From the NCBI GenBank assembly GCA_001414485.1, contig LLEY01000004.1, positions 186,001 to 250,000 of the forward strand: a stretch of DNA of 64,000 nt, written 5' to 3'. This DNA comes from Calycina herbarum (Eukaryota; Ascomycota; Leotiomycetes; Helotiales; Pezizellaceae). A program made the position numbers and the translations under genes. The notes below the pieces were generated by a model. The model saw only the letters and a list, made by a program, of their open reading frames with translations, was not told the origin of the DNA and did no database searches. Shown here piece by piece: positions 24,676-36,701 of this stretch. The number at the start of each line of letters is the position of its first letter. Position 1 is the stretch's first letter.

Positions 24676-25970
24676 CTACACCCATTCTCTTGGTTCTCTT
24701 AGGGTATCCACGAGTCTCTGTTCTCTCGATCCCTTCTCCGGTTCATACATATATCTCCAGCTAGCAGTAAGAGGCAAACTCATAAGAATACTCTCTACCC
24801 TCGCACTGGGAGTGTTCAAGCCAAAAGCGGTTCCTCTATCATGTACCAAGTTGAACTCGACGTATCTTCCTCTTCGAATTTGTTGCCATTCCTTCTCCTT
24901 CTCCATATATGGCATGTCTTTTCTCTTGTTGATTATTGGGAGGTATGATGGAAGGAAAGCTTTCAAACAGCTCTGAGCGAAGGCGAATGTATTTTCCTGG
25001 TCTTTCTCAGTCTCGTCTAAATCATCAAAGAATATTCCACCAATTCCTCGAGATTCGTTTCTGTGCTTGTTGAAGAAGTATTTGTCACACCATTCCTTGA
25101 ATCGTGGGTAGTATGCTTTATCGTGCTTGTCGCAGGCGTCTTTGATGGTTTTGTGGAAATGGATTGCATCTTCGTCGAAGAGATAACTTGGTGTGAGATC
25201 GGTTCCACCTCCAAACCACCAGGCGTTCGAAGTTCCGTCTGGATTTGCTGTCTCGAAGTATCGGTAATTGAGATGGACCGTAGGTGCCATAGGATTCACA
25301 GGATGGAGAACCATGCTGAGACCTGCAGCAAAAAAATCCAGAGATTCAACCTCTGGATCCATAGCCTTGTGATTGACTCTCATTTTCTCAATAGCAGGGC
25401 GTGGCAAAGTTCCGTAGACAATGCTGATATTCACACCAGCTTTCTCGAAAACATTCCCGTCCTGCAAGACACTGGAAATCCCACCCCCGCCATTTTCCCT
25501 TGTCCATGTGTCGATTCGAAACTTCTTTCCATCCACAGCTTCCAGCTCTCTGACGATTTCCTTCTGCTGGGCCTTTATGAATTCCTCCATTCGCAATCGC
25601 ATTGGTGAGTTTTCGGTTACGCCACTTTCCCGCTTTTGTAGGCTGTCTCGCTCAGCGATTGAAGGAGCATCGAGCTTCGTGGGTTCTTCGGTTGCCTTTG
25701 GAGAGTTAGTGCCGATGGCTCCGAGTGATTGTGAAGGATATTGGAAGCTACCATTGAATAAATCATAGCTCCGATAAAGACAATCCCAACACAAATGCGA
25801 GTCTTTGCTAAGAAAACAACCTTGGGAGGCTCTCTTTCACCGGGTGGTTTGTTTGGATTTGTAGGTTCTGAGAAGGTTCTTCGCTGGCGTAATTGCTGAA
25901 TGGGCAGAGTCCTGGGTCTGAATTTTGACAAGCTGGAAACCCGCAGGCAAGGTCGAATTGAAGAGGACAT
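24676..25970 (-). CDS. HEM13: oxygen-dependent coproporphyrinogen III oxidase
   Basis: Converts coproporphyrinogen III to protoporphyrinogen IX in haem synthesis. Two exons, 25970-25752 and 25695-24676, give 412 residues. The catalytic part has [65 protein letters not shown] and [19 protein letters not shown], all conserved. The first 73 residues form a basic, Arg-rich mitochondrial presequence followed by a hydrophobic segment ([15 protein letters not shown]), which suggests delivery to the mitochondrial intermembrane space; the budding-yeast enzyme is cytosolic and lacks this. The 56 bp intron (25751-25696, branch actaac) lies exactly after that segment. Confidence 0.95.
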
Positions 25971-26567
25971 GACGGGAAGAAGAGGATTTAAAAGAAATCT
26001 GCGAAGGCAGGAAGGAGTGTCAGACTATCGTACAACAAAACATGGGACCACGCAGAAATGAGGCGATTCCTGAGGAGGAGGAAAGTGTAATGGTGTTATT
26101 TGAATGGATAACTACCCATGACGATCTGATCTTGTATATAGCAATGCCTGAGGCATTCACTAACCACATCCGAAGAGGAGGGGCCCATCGGCTCAAACTA
26201 CTCGTACCTTCGGAGGCACTACTTGGATCCAGAAGTGAATAAAAAGGAGGGGGTGCATTTGTAAGAATAGAAGGGCCCCCAGATAGCTAGCTTGGTCACG
26301 CCGAGCATGTCTCAAGCACTCTACTATTCACCGGGGATTTGGTGGCTACGTGATTGCGGATTATGACTGCACTAGGCGGCGGCGGCGGTCACGGGCGGTG
26401 TACTTAGCCCAGGGCAGGCTCCCCTCTTCGCAAGCTCAAAGGCATCCCATCCATCCATCCATCCATCCTCGCAACTCAACCTCATAACCAACTCTACACA
26501 ACACCAGAACCACCAAAGATAACCCACATTTACCAACATCCCCAAATACCCTCATCCATCATCCACC
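25971..26567. promoter_or_regulatory. divergent promoter region HEM13 / ATG8
   Basis: About 0.6 kb between outward-facing start codons. It contains a CATC/ATCC microsatellite near 26446-26468 and a GGCGGCGGCGGT run near 26377. The ATG8 leader is C/A-rich. Confidence 0.5.
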
Positions 26568-27169
<602 letters not shown>

Positions 27170-27973
27170 AGAGTCAAATTCACCTCGGATATTTGCGACG
27201 TTCTCCTCCGGCTCAACATCCATGGTTATTACTGGCGTTTCGGACTTTCTCGGTGGCTGCGACGGACGGATTTGTGACCCCATACAACACCTCACACTTG
27301 TGCAACAAACTGGCAGTTTTTCCCTTTTTACTTTGTTTCCTTCAGTCTGAGAATTACTGGATTAGTGGTCTTGCGATGGGTGGGTAGGCGTGACAAGGAA
27401 TGGAATATTCCATCACTGGGGCAGGGCTGCGAGACTGAATAAGAGACAAACTGTTTTTAGTATCTTGCACTTGGGAATAGGACAATACGATACTTTCTGC
27501 CAATCATGTGTTTGGTGTGATGTGCTGGATTTGTGTCGTGAGGTTAACTTTAACGGGAACAAGAGTTGATGATACGAATACTAAGTACTCCAAAAACTCT
27601 CAGTAAAACTGTAGATTTATCAAGAAGCTGCCCAGTTCTTGTAAGAGAGGCGGCCTTATAGGCTTTCTACGAAATGGGAAATCGACTTCTAAATACTAAT
27701 TTCCGAGGTAATAGTAACGCTCTGGATTTTTACTTCCCAGGAGGCAAATGACAATTGTCACACGAGCTCAATTTGGTAAGGGAATCATGGTTCCAGAGAA
27801 ATCCTGAATGCTTCAATAACAATACTGGTTCTACAAACAATTCCACCTCCCCAACGACTGTTCTAAACACCATTCAATCTTGTAGCCACAGAGCACCAAC
27901 AGACCATTCCACACCTACAAGAACCCCAGTTTTTCACCGAAAGAAGGACTTTCCTCTACCTCCAGGGAATTTC
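27170..27973. other. interval ATG8 / coiled-coil gene
   Basis: About 0.8 kb between convergent genes. The plus-strand frame at 27755-28246 mostly overlaps the minus-strand gene and is a shadow. Nothing else was recognised. Confidence 0.5.
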
Positions 27974-30687
27974 TCAAAACAACTTCGAAAGATCCTTAAC
28001 ATCCCTCCTCGGCTCCTTCCTCCTAATACTCCCAAAGAACTGACTCATCTTCTTCCGAATAGTCCCACTCTTCTTCGAGAAAGTCCCACGACTTTCCTCC
28101 TCACCAGAATACGAAGCACGAGTCGAACGCCCACGAGCAAACAAAGGCCCGATATACTCAACCCGGCTACTTCGCGAACTCTCATACCCAACATCAGGCG
28201 TGGCAACAGCCACATCTTTCGAGACGACTTTGGCAGACGTGGTTAAACTCTCTGAAAGAATGGTCGTCATCGATGTCTTTCTCTCCAAGGTATGGGAGAT
28301 GGGTACCCCATCACTCGTGTTCATGTGTGCAATAGGTGGTTCCGGTAGGCAGATGGCGAAGTCCAGAGAGGCTTTGTAATTCGCTTGCTGCAGTTTATCT
28401 TCGATGGCTGAGAAGTTATGGACACCAGACTCCAAAATCTTTGCAATTTCAGACAATTCTTTGGCGAAAATACGAGCTTGCTCGCCGACAGTGGCAAAGC
28501 TCTCGATTTCCATGTTATCAGACACTTTTCGAACAACTTTGTATTCGTTGGGGACGGTGCATTCCTTGAGTTCCTCATATGGCTTTGGAGCGTCTAGAGC
28601 TACAAGTTCAGGCATAGAATCCGCCGAGGAGATCGAGGCAGTTTCAACACAGTCTACGGTCTCTGGATATGATTCAGGCAAAGTCGTCACCTCGACAGTG
28701 TCATTTGCGTTAGCCTTGGCCGAGTCCTCGAAACAATGCCAGGAATCGTCCATGAAATCACGGTACTCTCCACTATCATGATATGGAACTTTGGGCTTTT
28801 GGTCAGAGATGAAACCCTCAGAAGTATGAGTGGCCGATGGTTGATTTGCCTGATTTGTTCGCTCGGAGAGCATGTATTCATGGAATATGTTGCCTTTTGT
28901 CGATGGTTCGTATGGTTGGTCAACGAAAGGGTCGTCTTGTTCGGTGAGTCCCTGTGCTCCAAAGTCCATTTCAAGATGGTCATCGTCGTATACCTCTGAA
29001 CTCGTAAGGTCTCTTCTCTGTTGGTCAGAAGAATTGGAGCCTCTTTCTTCAAGCTCTCGAATATCCTGCTCAATTTGCTTCATTTCATTAAGCTTTTCCT
29101 TAAGAGCCTTCAATTTCTCGGCTTTTTGCGATTTGAGCAGTTCGACACGGGATTGGCGAGAGCTTGGCTCTTGGGATGCGGTATTTTCCTGTGCCCAAAC
29201 GGAGGGATCTGTGTGGCTCCTGAATCAAAATGTCAGTTTACGTCCTTGACAAAGGTTCAAGTCATAGCGTAAGGAACAGAAAGACCCGATGCTTCCAAAT
29301 TGAGAGAATTCTCTCACTATGAACCAACTGGGGAAATGGTGTCATGATCTCCAGAATGTAAAAGAGACTTACTTGATGAAGTTGTACTTGCCAGGAAGTG
29401 GCAGTGATCCAAAGTAAACACGTTCTTGTCTTGTCATTACCATGTCATCTCCAGCAGTCAAAACTTGCCTCTCCGCGAGCTTATAGCTTTGGATAAAATG
29501 TGATTGTTGTGCATCATCCATAAACTCAAAGGCGTCGAGCGCTTCCTTTCTCAAATCGCTAGGGGGAATACCAGCCTTGACCAATGTACGATGTGCTCTC
29601 ATCCATTGATCAACAGTTCGTTGGATGACTGCGCGAAGATTATCACGAAACCAGTCTGGTAGATCATTGGCACTCCCACAAACCAAAGACACAAACTCGG
29701 ACTCAGTAAGGTTGCCGGGGTGTAAAAAGTCCTGTTCAAGAGCCCACCTCGCGGTATTCCAGAGGAGCCCTTCTTGGGCATTGTATTGCTGGCGTGCTAT
29801 CAACTCTTTGGCTGGGTCAGAACCAGTAGCTCTGTCCTGGGCATTCAATCGAGGGCTGTGTGGAGGAGACCCACCATGGGAGGAGAAATCTTCTAGACTG
29901 CTGAGATCAGATAGATCAGATTCGACGGCAGGAAATTGTGGGCTAATGGGAGGCGTCAACAAGTTTTGGGGGTTGCTCGTTTGAAGAGCAGTGGTAGATC
30001 CCCGAAATGCAGCATTTCGTGTAGGGGCAGTGTTTGAAATTTGTGGTATAGCAGATCCACCAGGTGTAATTGCCGCGAGAAGGTCAGGGTGATGGTTGGA
30101 GGGCGCAAAGTTTGGAATGGAACTTGGTGTCTGGCTAGGGCCTTTTCTGGGAGTTCCTGAATTGAGGGGCGTAAAGGACTTTACACGAGGGGGTTGACGG
30201 CAACTAACATAGCGGTTAGCAATTTGCTCAAAAACTTTGAGACAATTGTAATTGTTGGCTGAACAGGGTTTAAAGGTTTGAGTAACAGATTTGAAGGTTC
30301 CGAATCTTTGTTTAGAAGATGGAAGGCAACTTACGTGCTTGGCACCCGTGCCGGTCGAGTGAAAGTATCACCAAGAGCAGGATATGTCTTCTTTGCTCCT
30401 CCAGTGCCGGCCCAAGAGCGAGGAAGGGTGCTGGGACGCAAAGGAAGCTTGCTGTCAGATGTATTGCGTGCTTGCAAACGGGTCGGGTTCTTTTCATCCG
30501 GAAGCTTGCCACGTTGACGGCGAGGGGTAAGAGCAGCTGCAGCGGTAGCAGTAGCAGTAGCAGCTCGGGTGGTAGTGGAGGGCCTTTCTGGAGTTTTGTC
30601 GAAGGGGAGTGGGAGCATCGAATGCGAGCGAGCGACAGTACGGTGTGGACGACCACCCACCAAGCTCACAGTCCGGAATGATTCCAT
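27974..30687 (-). CDS. unrecognised large hydrophilic protein with coiled coil
   Basis: I do not recognise the family. Three exons, 30687-30335, 30203-29373 and 29219-27974, join in phase and give 809 residues. The N-terminal 220 residues are basic and low in order (Ala/Thr/Arg/Pro-rich). A folded-looking segment follows (about residues 250-395) with LLWNTARWALEQDFLHPG, DWFRDNLRAVIQRTVDQW and EALDAFEFMDDAQQSHFI. Residues of about 410-450 form a strong coiled coil (VELLKSQKAEKLKALKEK, then LNEMKQIEQDIRELEERG). The C-terminal part is acidic, then basic at the very end (KKMSQFFGSIRRKEPRR, KDLSKLF). No membrane span. Start ATG 30687 is the first in frame. It could be a cell-cortex or cytoskeletal scaffold, but nothing proves that. 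Confidence 0.85.
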
Positions 30688-30925
30688 GATTGATAGTGCA
30701 ATGGCTGCAAAGAGATGGTCGTAATTGATATTGTATTGGTCTTATCAATATGTGAAGGGAGCCAGAGCCAAGTCTACAGCAATGGCGGAGGGATGATGGG
30801 TTTGAAAGAGGTTCCCAACAAAAAGGGCCTCGAGTCCGCAAGTGCCCATCTCTCCCTGTCCCTCGTTCCTTCCAAGGTCCCATGATAGATTATAGTTTTA
30901 CATCGTTCGCTCCTTCCCTCTTTCT

Positions 30926-31166
30926 TCAACCCTTTTTAGCAGCTTCATCCTTCCTCAGTCCAAGTCGTCTGCAAATTCAAATGTTAGTTACGTCGGATGA
31001 AAGACAACGAGTGCTCTTACCTCATTCCAGCATTCATTGTGTCGGCAGTAGAACGCCCCAGTTCCTTCTCCTCTCGATTGATCCGGGTCGCAGCAGCGGA
31101 AAGTCCAATGAAGGCAGCGAAGATTGGATCTCCAACCTTGGAAATGAGGTGGGCGGCAGCTGGCAT
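30926..31166 (-). CDS. NCE101: non-classical export protein NCE101 homologue
   Basis: A 62-residue protein encoded by two short exons, 31166-31021 and 30968-30926, easy to miss because neither is long. The product begins MPAAAHLISKVGDPIFAAFI, continues GLSAAATRINREEKELGRST and ends RLGLRKDEAAKKG. The DPIFAAFIG hydrophobic segment followed by a basic/acidic helix, and the total size, fit the NCE101 family of single-span membrane proteins, named for a role in export of leaderless proteins in yeast. Splice sites are good (GTAAGA donor, TTTGCAG acceptor, branch ctaac). It is divergent from nothing close; the large coiled-coil gene starts 239 bp downstream in the same orientation. Confidence 0.85.
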
Positions 31167-31756
31167 CTTTGCTTGCTTGCGTGCTTGCGTGCAGGTATCT
31201 GAATCTTTGAGTATGTGGTGTTTTCCTTCACATGAGGTGGTGGGTAGTTAGGAGGTTGTGAAGCACCTTGATGAAGCCTCGCTACGATCGCCAAGTGACC
31301 CAAGCTCCAATTCTCAGCTCCAACTCCAACCTCGAAATTGTTTTCCTAACAGGTTCCCGTCTCGATACCCTGCAATGTGAAAGGAATTTAATGTTCTGGA
31401 GAGCTTATCCAATTCAAAATGCTTCTGCAAACCAAGGTTTGAAGCTCGTCCCAAAGACTGTTTTCTGGTGCTGGCAAGTTGGGGGGGGGGACTTTGAGCT
31501 CGGAAATAGAGCCTCCTACAAAATATTCTCCAATGGCTCATCCTTTGAATCTCCGTCCAGAAAACTCCCAAATCGCAGTAAGTAGCTTACCCATCCAAAA
31601 TTACAAAAGAAAGCAAAAGAAAAACAGGAGTAGATGCGAAGGGTGCTGATACCTTTTCTCCTTAGATTCCAACAGATCCGTATCACAAACTAGCTTCATT
31701 AGTCTATTACGTTGGAAGACAAATCAAATAATAGATACGCGAAAGATTTAGACAAG
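31167..31756. other. divergent promoter interval NCE101 / 2EXR
   Basis: About 0.6 kb. It includes a G run at about 31480-31490. The frame 31268-31585 has no protein-like features. Confidence 0.5.
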
Positions 31757-32997
31757 ATGTTTGTCCCTTTCCCTCGACTACCTTTTGAATTGCGGCGTGC
31801 CATCTGGAAACTCTGCCTTCCCAAGCACCGCATCATGGAAATCGACCGCCCACCTGAAAAACATAACGAGAAACACGGCGAGAAAGCAGATTGGCAAATC
31901 TCCTTCGCCAACTCCCGTCCTCCCCTCCTCACACGAGTTTGTCGAGAATCTCGAAGCGTAGCTTTCGAGAATGGAGGTATCAATGGTCTCAACGTCAATA
32001 CGGAAAGCATTCGAACCCCTGGATTTGAAAGATTTATCGAAAACGCTTGGTTTAATCCCGAGACTGATGTCGTTCATATGAATTATAATTCTCGTTTTGA
32101 GAATTTGGCATGGGATGCCGTTCCGATCACTCCGATCCCTTACCTTTTGGCGACAACTGAGAAGGGTGTTGCTGCTTCCATCACGGCTGATTTCTTGTTT
32201 CCGTTTAGAATACGGATGACGCCTCAGCTTTTTCGAGGTGCCAATTTTCATCAGCTGGGGTTGTTGGAGGGTAGGAAAGAGTATCTCGTTTCTTTACGGC
32301 TGCACAACCTTCATCTCGATCAGGAAGCTGTATTGAAAAGTGGACTTTTTGGACAACTTGGTGAAGAACGAATCATCCTTGTAGACGTAGAGGATTCAGA
32401 AAAACTTCGACAAATCTACGATCTTTCGAAAGCAAGTAATCGAGGAGATGATGAGCCCGAAGGGAAGTTTGCGCAATTCTTCAACCTGGCTGTTTCGAGA
32501 CCTGAACAATTCAAGCGTACGCTTGACAAGTGGAGGTACGGACTCAAGTCGCATTGGATATTCGGCTTGAAGGTTCAGCAGGTGTGTGCGAATGCCCCAG
32601 GTCAGGCTCAAGTGTTAGGCGTTGAGATTGCTAGAGCTCCCACGGCTCAGGAAGTGAGGGATTTTGAGGAAGATCATTTGGGTGGATGGCAGTATGTTTT
32701 CTTTGAAGAGGATCATCCTTTTGTGAAAACTGTTTTAGTGAGTACCCAGCTTCTCTGAGTAAATTTATTCTTTGGATAACTCCTCGAGCGTCAACATTCC
32801 CCATTCTTAAACTTTCGATAGCAGTCCTTGAGACTCTTGCTTTTTCTACTCCTCAAATGTTCTCAAAGAAGTATGCTGACTCCGAGATCCTGCAGGAGGA
32901 GATGCCTGTTTTTAAACCTATGGTTATGTTTCGTCTCTGCAAGTTGGATTGTTATATGCATGAGAACCAGCCTCTGACATTTCTGTCTGATTCATGA
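31757..32997 (+). CDS. 2EXR-domain protein
   Basis: The N-terminus has the fungal 2EXR signature: FVPFPRLPFELRRAIWKLCL, then RPPLLTRVCRESRSVAFE. This domain is common in expanded families of Leotiomycetes and Eurotiomycetes; its function is unknown. The first in-frame ATG is 31757; sequence upstream stays open to 31712 but without an ATG. The open frame stops at 32758. A GTGAGT donor at 32738 and a following 165 bp open exon (32833-32997, with MFSKKYADSEILQEEMPVFK) suggest a spliced C-terminus; that model gives 381 residues, the read-through 333. The acceptor (ccttgag) is not ideal, so the 3' end is uncertain. Confidence 0.75.
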
Positions 32998-33530
32998 AAG
33001 TTGAAGCAACAAGGGCAGAGGGTGTTGGGCGAGTGAGTTTATAGTTCTGACAGATGGGAGTTTCATGGCGTTGGGATGTCACTTGGAAGCAATGAGTGAT
33101 CATATTATAAGAGAAAATTTCCACCCACTCATCTTTGCGAGACACATCAAGCTGCAGTAAATATTTCAGGTTCGTACTTGCAGCTTTCGCTGTTCCAACT
33201 CTCTGGGCAAATCTCAAGATCAATCCCTTCTACTACAACTATGTTCTTGCCATACTACGGAAAATATTTTGGAGTTCTCTTTATAGCGTCGGTAGTTGGA
33301 TAATAGAATATTGATAGTCAAGACCTAAGTACTTGAGAGAAAACTCTAATAAAATTCCAATTTTTACTACAAAATTTGAACAAAATTTGTTGTCACACTT
33401 CGCTTGAACATCCACCACTCGTTGCACTTGCCTAGGCACTTGCCAGAATTTACCCAGCAGACCCACTTTCCTCCTTGCACAGCATTTGGATACATAAATA
33501 ACAAAAGTGCTCTTTATCCAAACAGCATTA
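32998..33530. other. interval 2EXR gene / tRNA
   Basis: No exon, RNA gene or repeat recognised. Confidence 0.45.
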
Positions 33531-33630
33531 GGTGGTGTGGTGTAATGGTAGCACGTGACGTTGTGGTTCTCCTTGATTGGATTATTCATTCTGTTCCGTT
33601 TCAATCTGGGTTCGATTCCCAGCACCGCCA
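33531..33630 (+). tRNA. tRNA-His (GTG) with intron
   Basis: The 100-base gene folds as a cloverleaf with a G-U-tolerant 7 bp acceptor stem (GGTGGTG with CACCGCC, discriminator A at 33630), a D arm GTGT/GCAC with AATGGTA loop, and a T arm CTGGG-TTCGATT-CCCAG. The anticodon loop reads TTGTGG, giving anticodon GTG at 33563-33565, histidine. An intron of about 28 bases follows base 37 (about 33567-33594), the canonical site. The 3' half of the anticodon stem is imperfect (one mismatch, one G-U). A T-rich run from about 33685 can serve as the RNA polymerase III terminator. Confidence 0.85.
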
Positions 33631-33679
33631 GAAGGAATTCTGGATTGAAATTTGCGGCGGTTTAATTCCGTCAAATTCG

Positions 33680-33706
33680 CAATTCTTTTTTTCTTTTTTT
33701 TTTGGT
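33680..33706 (+). terminator. T-run, possible Pol III terminator
   Basis: Two runs of seven or more T (33686 onward) about 55 bases past the tRNA-His 3' end. Pol III stops at runs of four or more T, but a nearer run was not seen. Confidence 0.5.
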
Positions 33707-33789
33707 AAATTTTCTGCTATTGAATTGTGGAGGGTTTAAGCGAGTGTAGTGTTCCTCAAAAGGAACTAGGCTGCGGATCTGAAGTGAAT

Positions 33790-34090
33790 AAACGCCGAGG
33801 TTATCACCTTTGCTTTTTATTACTAGAGTTTTTATACTAAGTTTAAGTGTATATTTCACTTACTATACGAGGTTAGTTTAACTAGAGATAAGATAGAATA
33901 TGGTCTATACTTAGTCTTAGATATACTTTTAATTCTCGAATAGTATATTTTTTAATATTGATTATTAAAATTATTAAATATAAGTTATAGAAATTTACTT
34001 AGAGAGATATATCTCTACTAATTACTTCTTTATAAGAATCTCCTACTTTATAATAGCTTTCTTCTTCTTCTTCTTCAATTATTATAACGT
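33790..34090. repeat. small AT-rich RIP relic beside the tRNA gene
   Basis: About 300 bp with the same TA/CTA-rich, CA/TG-poor texture as the block at 1-1740, flanked by ordinary sequence. No frame. Some ascomycete retroelements insert next to tRNA genes; that link is inference. Confidence 0.7.
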
Positions 34091-34574
34091 TAAGAATACT
34101 AGGCGCCTAGAAGCAAAAAAGACTAAGGGGTAAAGAGAAGGGTAATATAGAAGTGTAGAGAATAAAAGTACAAAAGCAGAAGCGTGAGAGGGATTATAGG
34201 GGTGTAGAAGCATAGGCAGAGAGGTAATAGAGTAAGAAAGAAGAAGTAAAAGCAAAGCCCTCTTAGAGATGCTAGTTAATGAAACTTCATAATCAGTGGC
34301 CCTATTCCGCGTTCTCCGTTCCGTAAGTAGGGCTGGGGTCTGATAGAGGAAACCTTTGCAGTTAAATAAAATGGGGCGATGCCTTGAGTAGAGGGTGTTT
34401 GATTCGTATCTCTTCAGCAAAATAGGCCGACTATATGTACAGATGAGTTTTATTATGTTCCTCTAGGTAGAGTGTATAACTCGCAAACGCCAACACTTTT
34501 TCTCCAAAATCCCCCATTGCACCTACCAGGCTACCAAATACATGAAATTTTTATCGTCAAGAAAGATCTCCAAC
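34091..34574. other. interval after RIP relic
   Basis: Starts with a purine-rich (GA) tract to about 34260, then ordinary sequence. The minus frame at 34082-34420 is low-complexity and not credible. Confidence 0.45.
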
Positions 34575-35886
34575 CTATTTAGGAGACAATGCGATATCGA
34601 AAGCCGGAATTAAAGTCTGGGCGAGCCAGAAGGAGAAGACCAATTTTGGTCCAGTCATCAAGAGCTATGAAAATGTTAATATTGAATGGAGATAAAGGGG
34701 TTGATATGTGAACGAACCTTTGGTGTTAAACCTTTGAAGAAACTGGTAATTCCCTCGTTCTTCATCATGCCTCGAACGATCTTGAAACCACCTTCTGGGT
34801 TGTCAAAGTTTTTGTTTTGAATTCGGGTCTTGATAACGTCGAGTGGTGCTGAGACCAAGAGCGATGCAGAAGCACCAGCAATCGAGGAAATGAAGTTCTG
34901 GAACCAAGATGCCTTGTTATAGTCTTCCAGACCGAAAAGGTACCCTTTTGTGAATGCTGAACCACCGAAAAGCTATACTTATATTAGCGAAGAAACATAA
35001 GAATGTTCGGATATACCAACCGCGAAAGATCCAGGTGCGTTTCTGGCAGCGGTCCATTGCCATCCTCTGTATAAACCGAGACCCTCATCCTTTACGATTC
35101 TGACAACTCCTCGTCCTCGGAAAGCTTCAGGGTTTGTTTGACGCTTGATTTTGAGAACATCGAGAGGGAGGAGGACAATCTCTCCAATACCAATTACACT
35201 ATGGACATTGTGTTAGTGCCTGTAAATCAAACAACCTCGTGAATCCAGCTTACCTTCCCGCAAGCGAAGACATCATAGCTTTTCCGGTCTTATCACCAAA
35301 TGTGTTGTTGAAAGTGCTGCCGTGGTTTCTGGATAGATAATCGCGAACGAAAGGTTGACCACCATACTTGTAGATACGTTGGAGGACCTAGACACAATCA
35401 GCACACGTACAGCCAATTTTCCCCCGAGTGTTCTGACCTTATATCCAGCAGCATATCCAAGTCCGGGGAATAGAGAGAAGAACTTCTGTCCAACTGGTGC
35501 ACCAGCCTTCTCCTTGAAAATGACGGCATTTAGCTTCGCGGCAGAATCAACCTATGGAAGTATGAGCAATTTGTCCCGACTCGAGTCTCTTTGATCCGCA
35601 GATGTCGAAGTACCTTTCCTTGGTTGCTCATCAATCGCTTCGCAATGGTATCGACCTTCAGTGGGTAAGCAAAACTTCTTATCGTTCGGGGATCGAGTTG
35701 GAGCGTACGGGATGGAAAACTGCGAGTTCAGCAATGCCGGCAGATCCTGTAAATTGTTAGCATTAATCCCCAGTTTCTAAAGAATCGCAGATTTGCTAAC
35801 GTACCCGATCCTAATAATCGGGCCAAAGTAGACTCCCTCTTGAAATCTTTCGTACCCGCGACTGGGGCAATTGCGATTGGAGACAT
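34575..35886 (-). CDS. GGC1: mitochondrial GTP/GDP carrier
   Basis: Inner-membrane carrier that imports GTP in exchange for GDP (yeast Ggc1/Yhm1), needed for mitochondrial iron balance and genome stability. Eight exons: 35886-35805, 35746-35709, 35655-35614, 35551-35438, 35387-35254, 35198-35021, 34972-34718, 34664-34575, giving 310 residues. The three carrier signatures are HPVDTIAKR, LPLDVLKIKR and APLDVIKTR. YRGWQWTAARNAPGSFA and the FGGSAFTKGYL block are typical of GGC1. The N-terminus is short (MSPIAIAPVAGTKDFKRES). Two donors are weak (GTCAGA at 35437, GTTGGT at 35020), yet the joins keep the family alignment. Confidence 0.93.
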
Positions 35887-36701
35887 GACGATGGGAGATT
35901 TCTTTTGCAACAATTGATCGCAATTGAGGGGATACGCGGGAGGGCTTTGGACTCGATCGGTCTCAGGATCAGATGAGTTGATTAATAGAAATGAACGTGG
36001 GGGAAAAGAGGAGTATGAAAAATTCGTTGCAATATTTCCTGGTCGGATGAGCTTTCTTGCAGACACACCAAAAAAAAGTACCCTAGTACTGAATCGATCC
36101 GAGTGCGGAGCTAGCCCCACACCCAAAGCTCTTCTATGTCTACCTTAGCTCCTATCGCGATGGCAGTAAATAACTTTTTATTTTTCCAACTATCTAGAAT
36201 AATGTAAAATATTATCCTAAACGTGTAGCAGAATAAACTTCGATTATCCCATTTGGGTCAATACTTTTGATTATGCTGTGCAGTTAGAACAATGAGGAAA
36301 TGTTATTTTTCCTGCTCTACCTACCTGGCGCCAAAGGTACAAAAATCACGTCACCGCAGGACTGAAATAGAACATCATCCAGGTAGACATATATCTATGG
36401 AAATAAGAAGAATTCAGACAGGTGTACACAAATGTAGAGATTTTGAACAGAGACTAGGCTAAGTCAGTTTTACCAGTGACGAGACCTTAACTTTGTGCAT
36501 ATAATATTACTCGATGAGCAAAGTATGCAATTCTATGGTATCACAATGCCAGGTATCCATCATAATGCAGGAGGTATTCGTCATCACTGCTTTTCTCATA
36601 ACGCCGTTGCCAAAGATGCTGCAAATTACGACGCCGACCCATGCAAATACTCACCCACCACACTATCGTATCAAAGTTCCGCCCATATTTCACCCTCCAC
36701 G
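35887..36701. other. interval GGC1 / RPC82
   Basis: About 0.8 kb: GGC1 promoter and RPC82 3' end. No exon recognised. Confidence 0.5.

Noticed and set aside
24676..25794. HEM13 read from an internal start without the intron
   Set aside because: The upstream exon with presequence joins in phase through a good donor, branch site and acceptor, and the internal start gives an odd N-terminus.
31268..31585. 105-codon plus frame between NCE101 and the 2EXR gene
   Set aside because: No domain, no leader features, lies in a promoter interval with a poly-G run.
33404..33739. 111-codon plus frame
   Set aside because: It runs straight through the tRNA-His gene, so it is chance.
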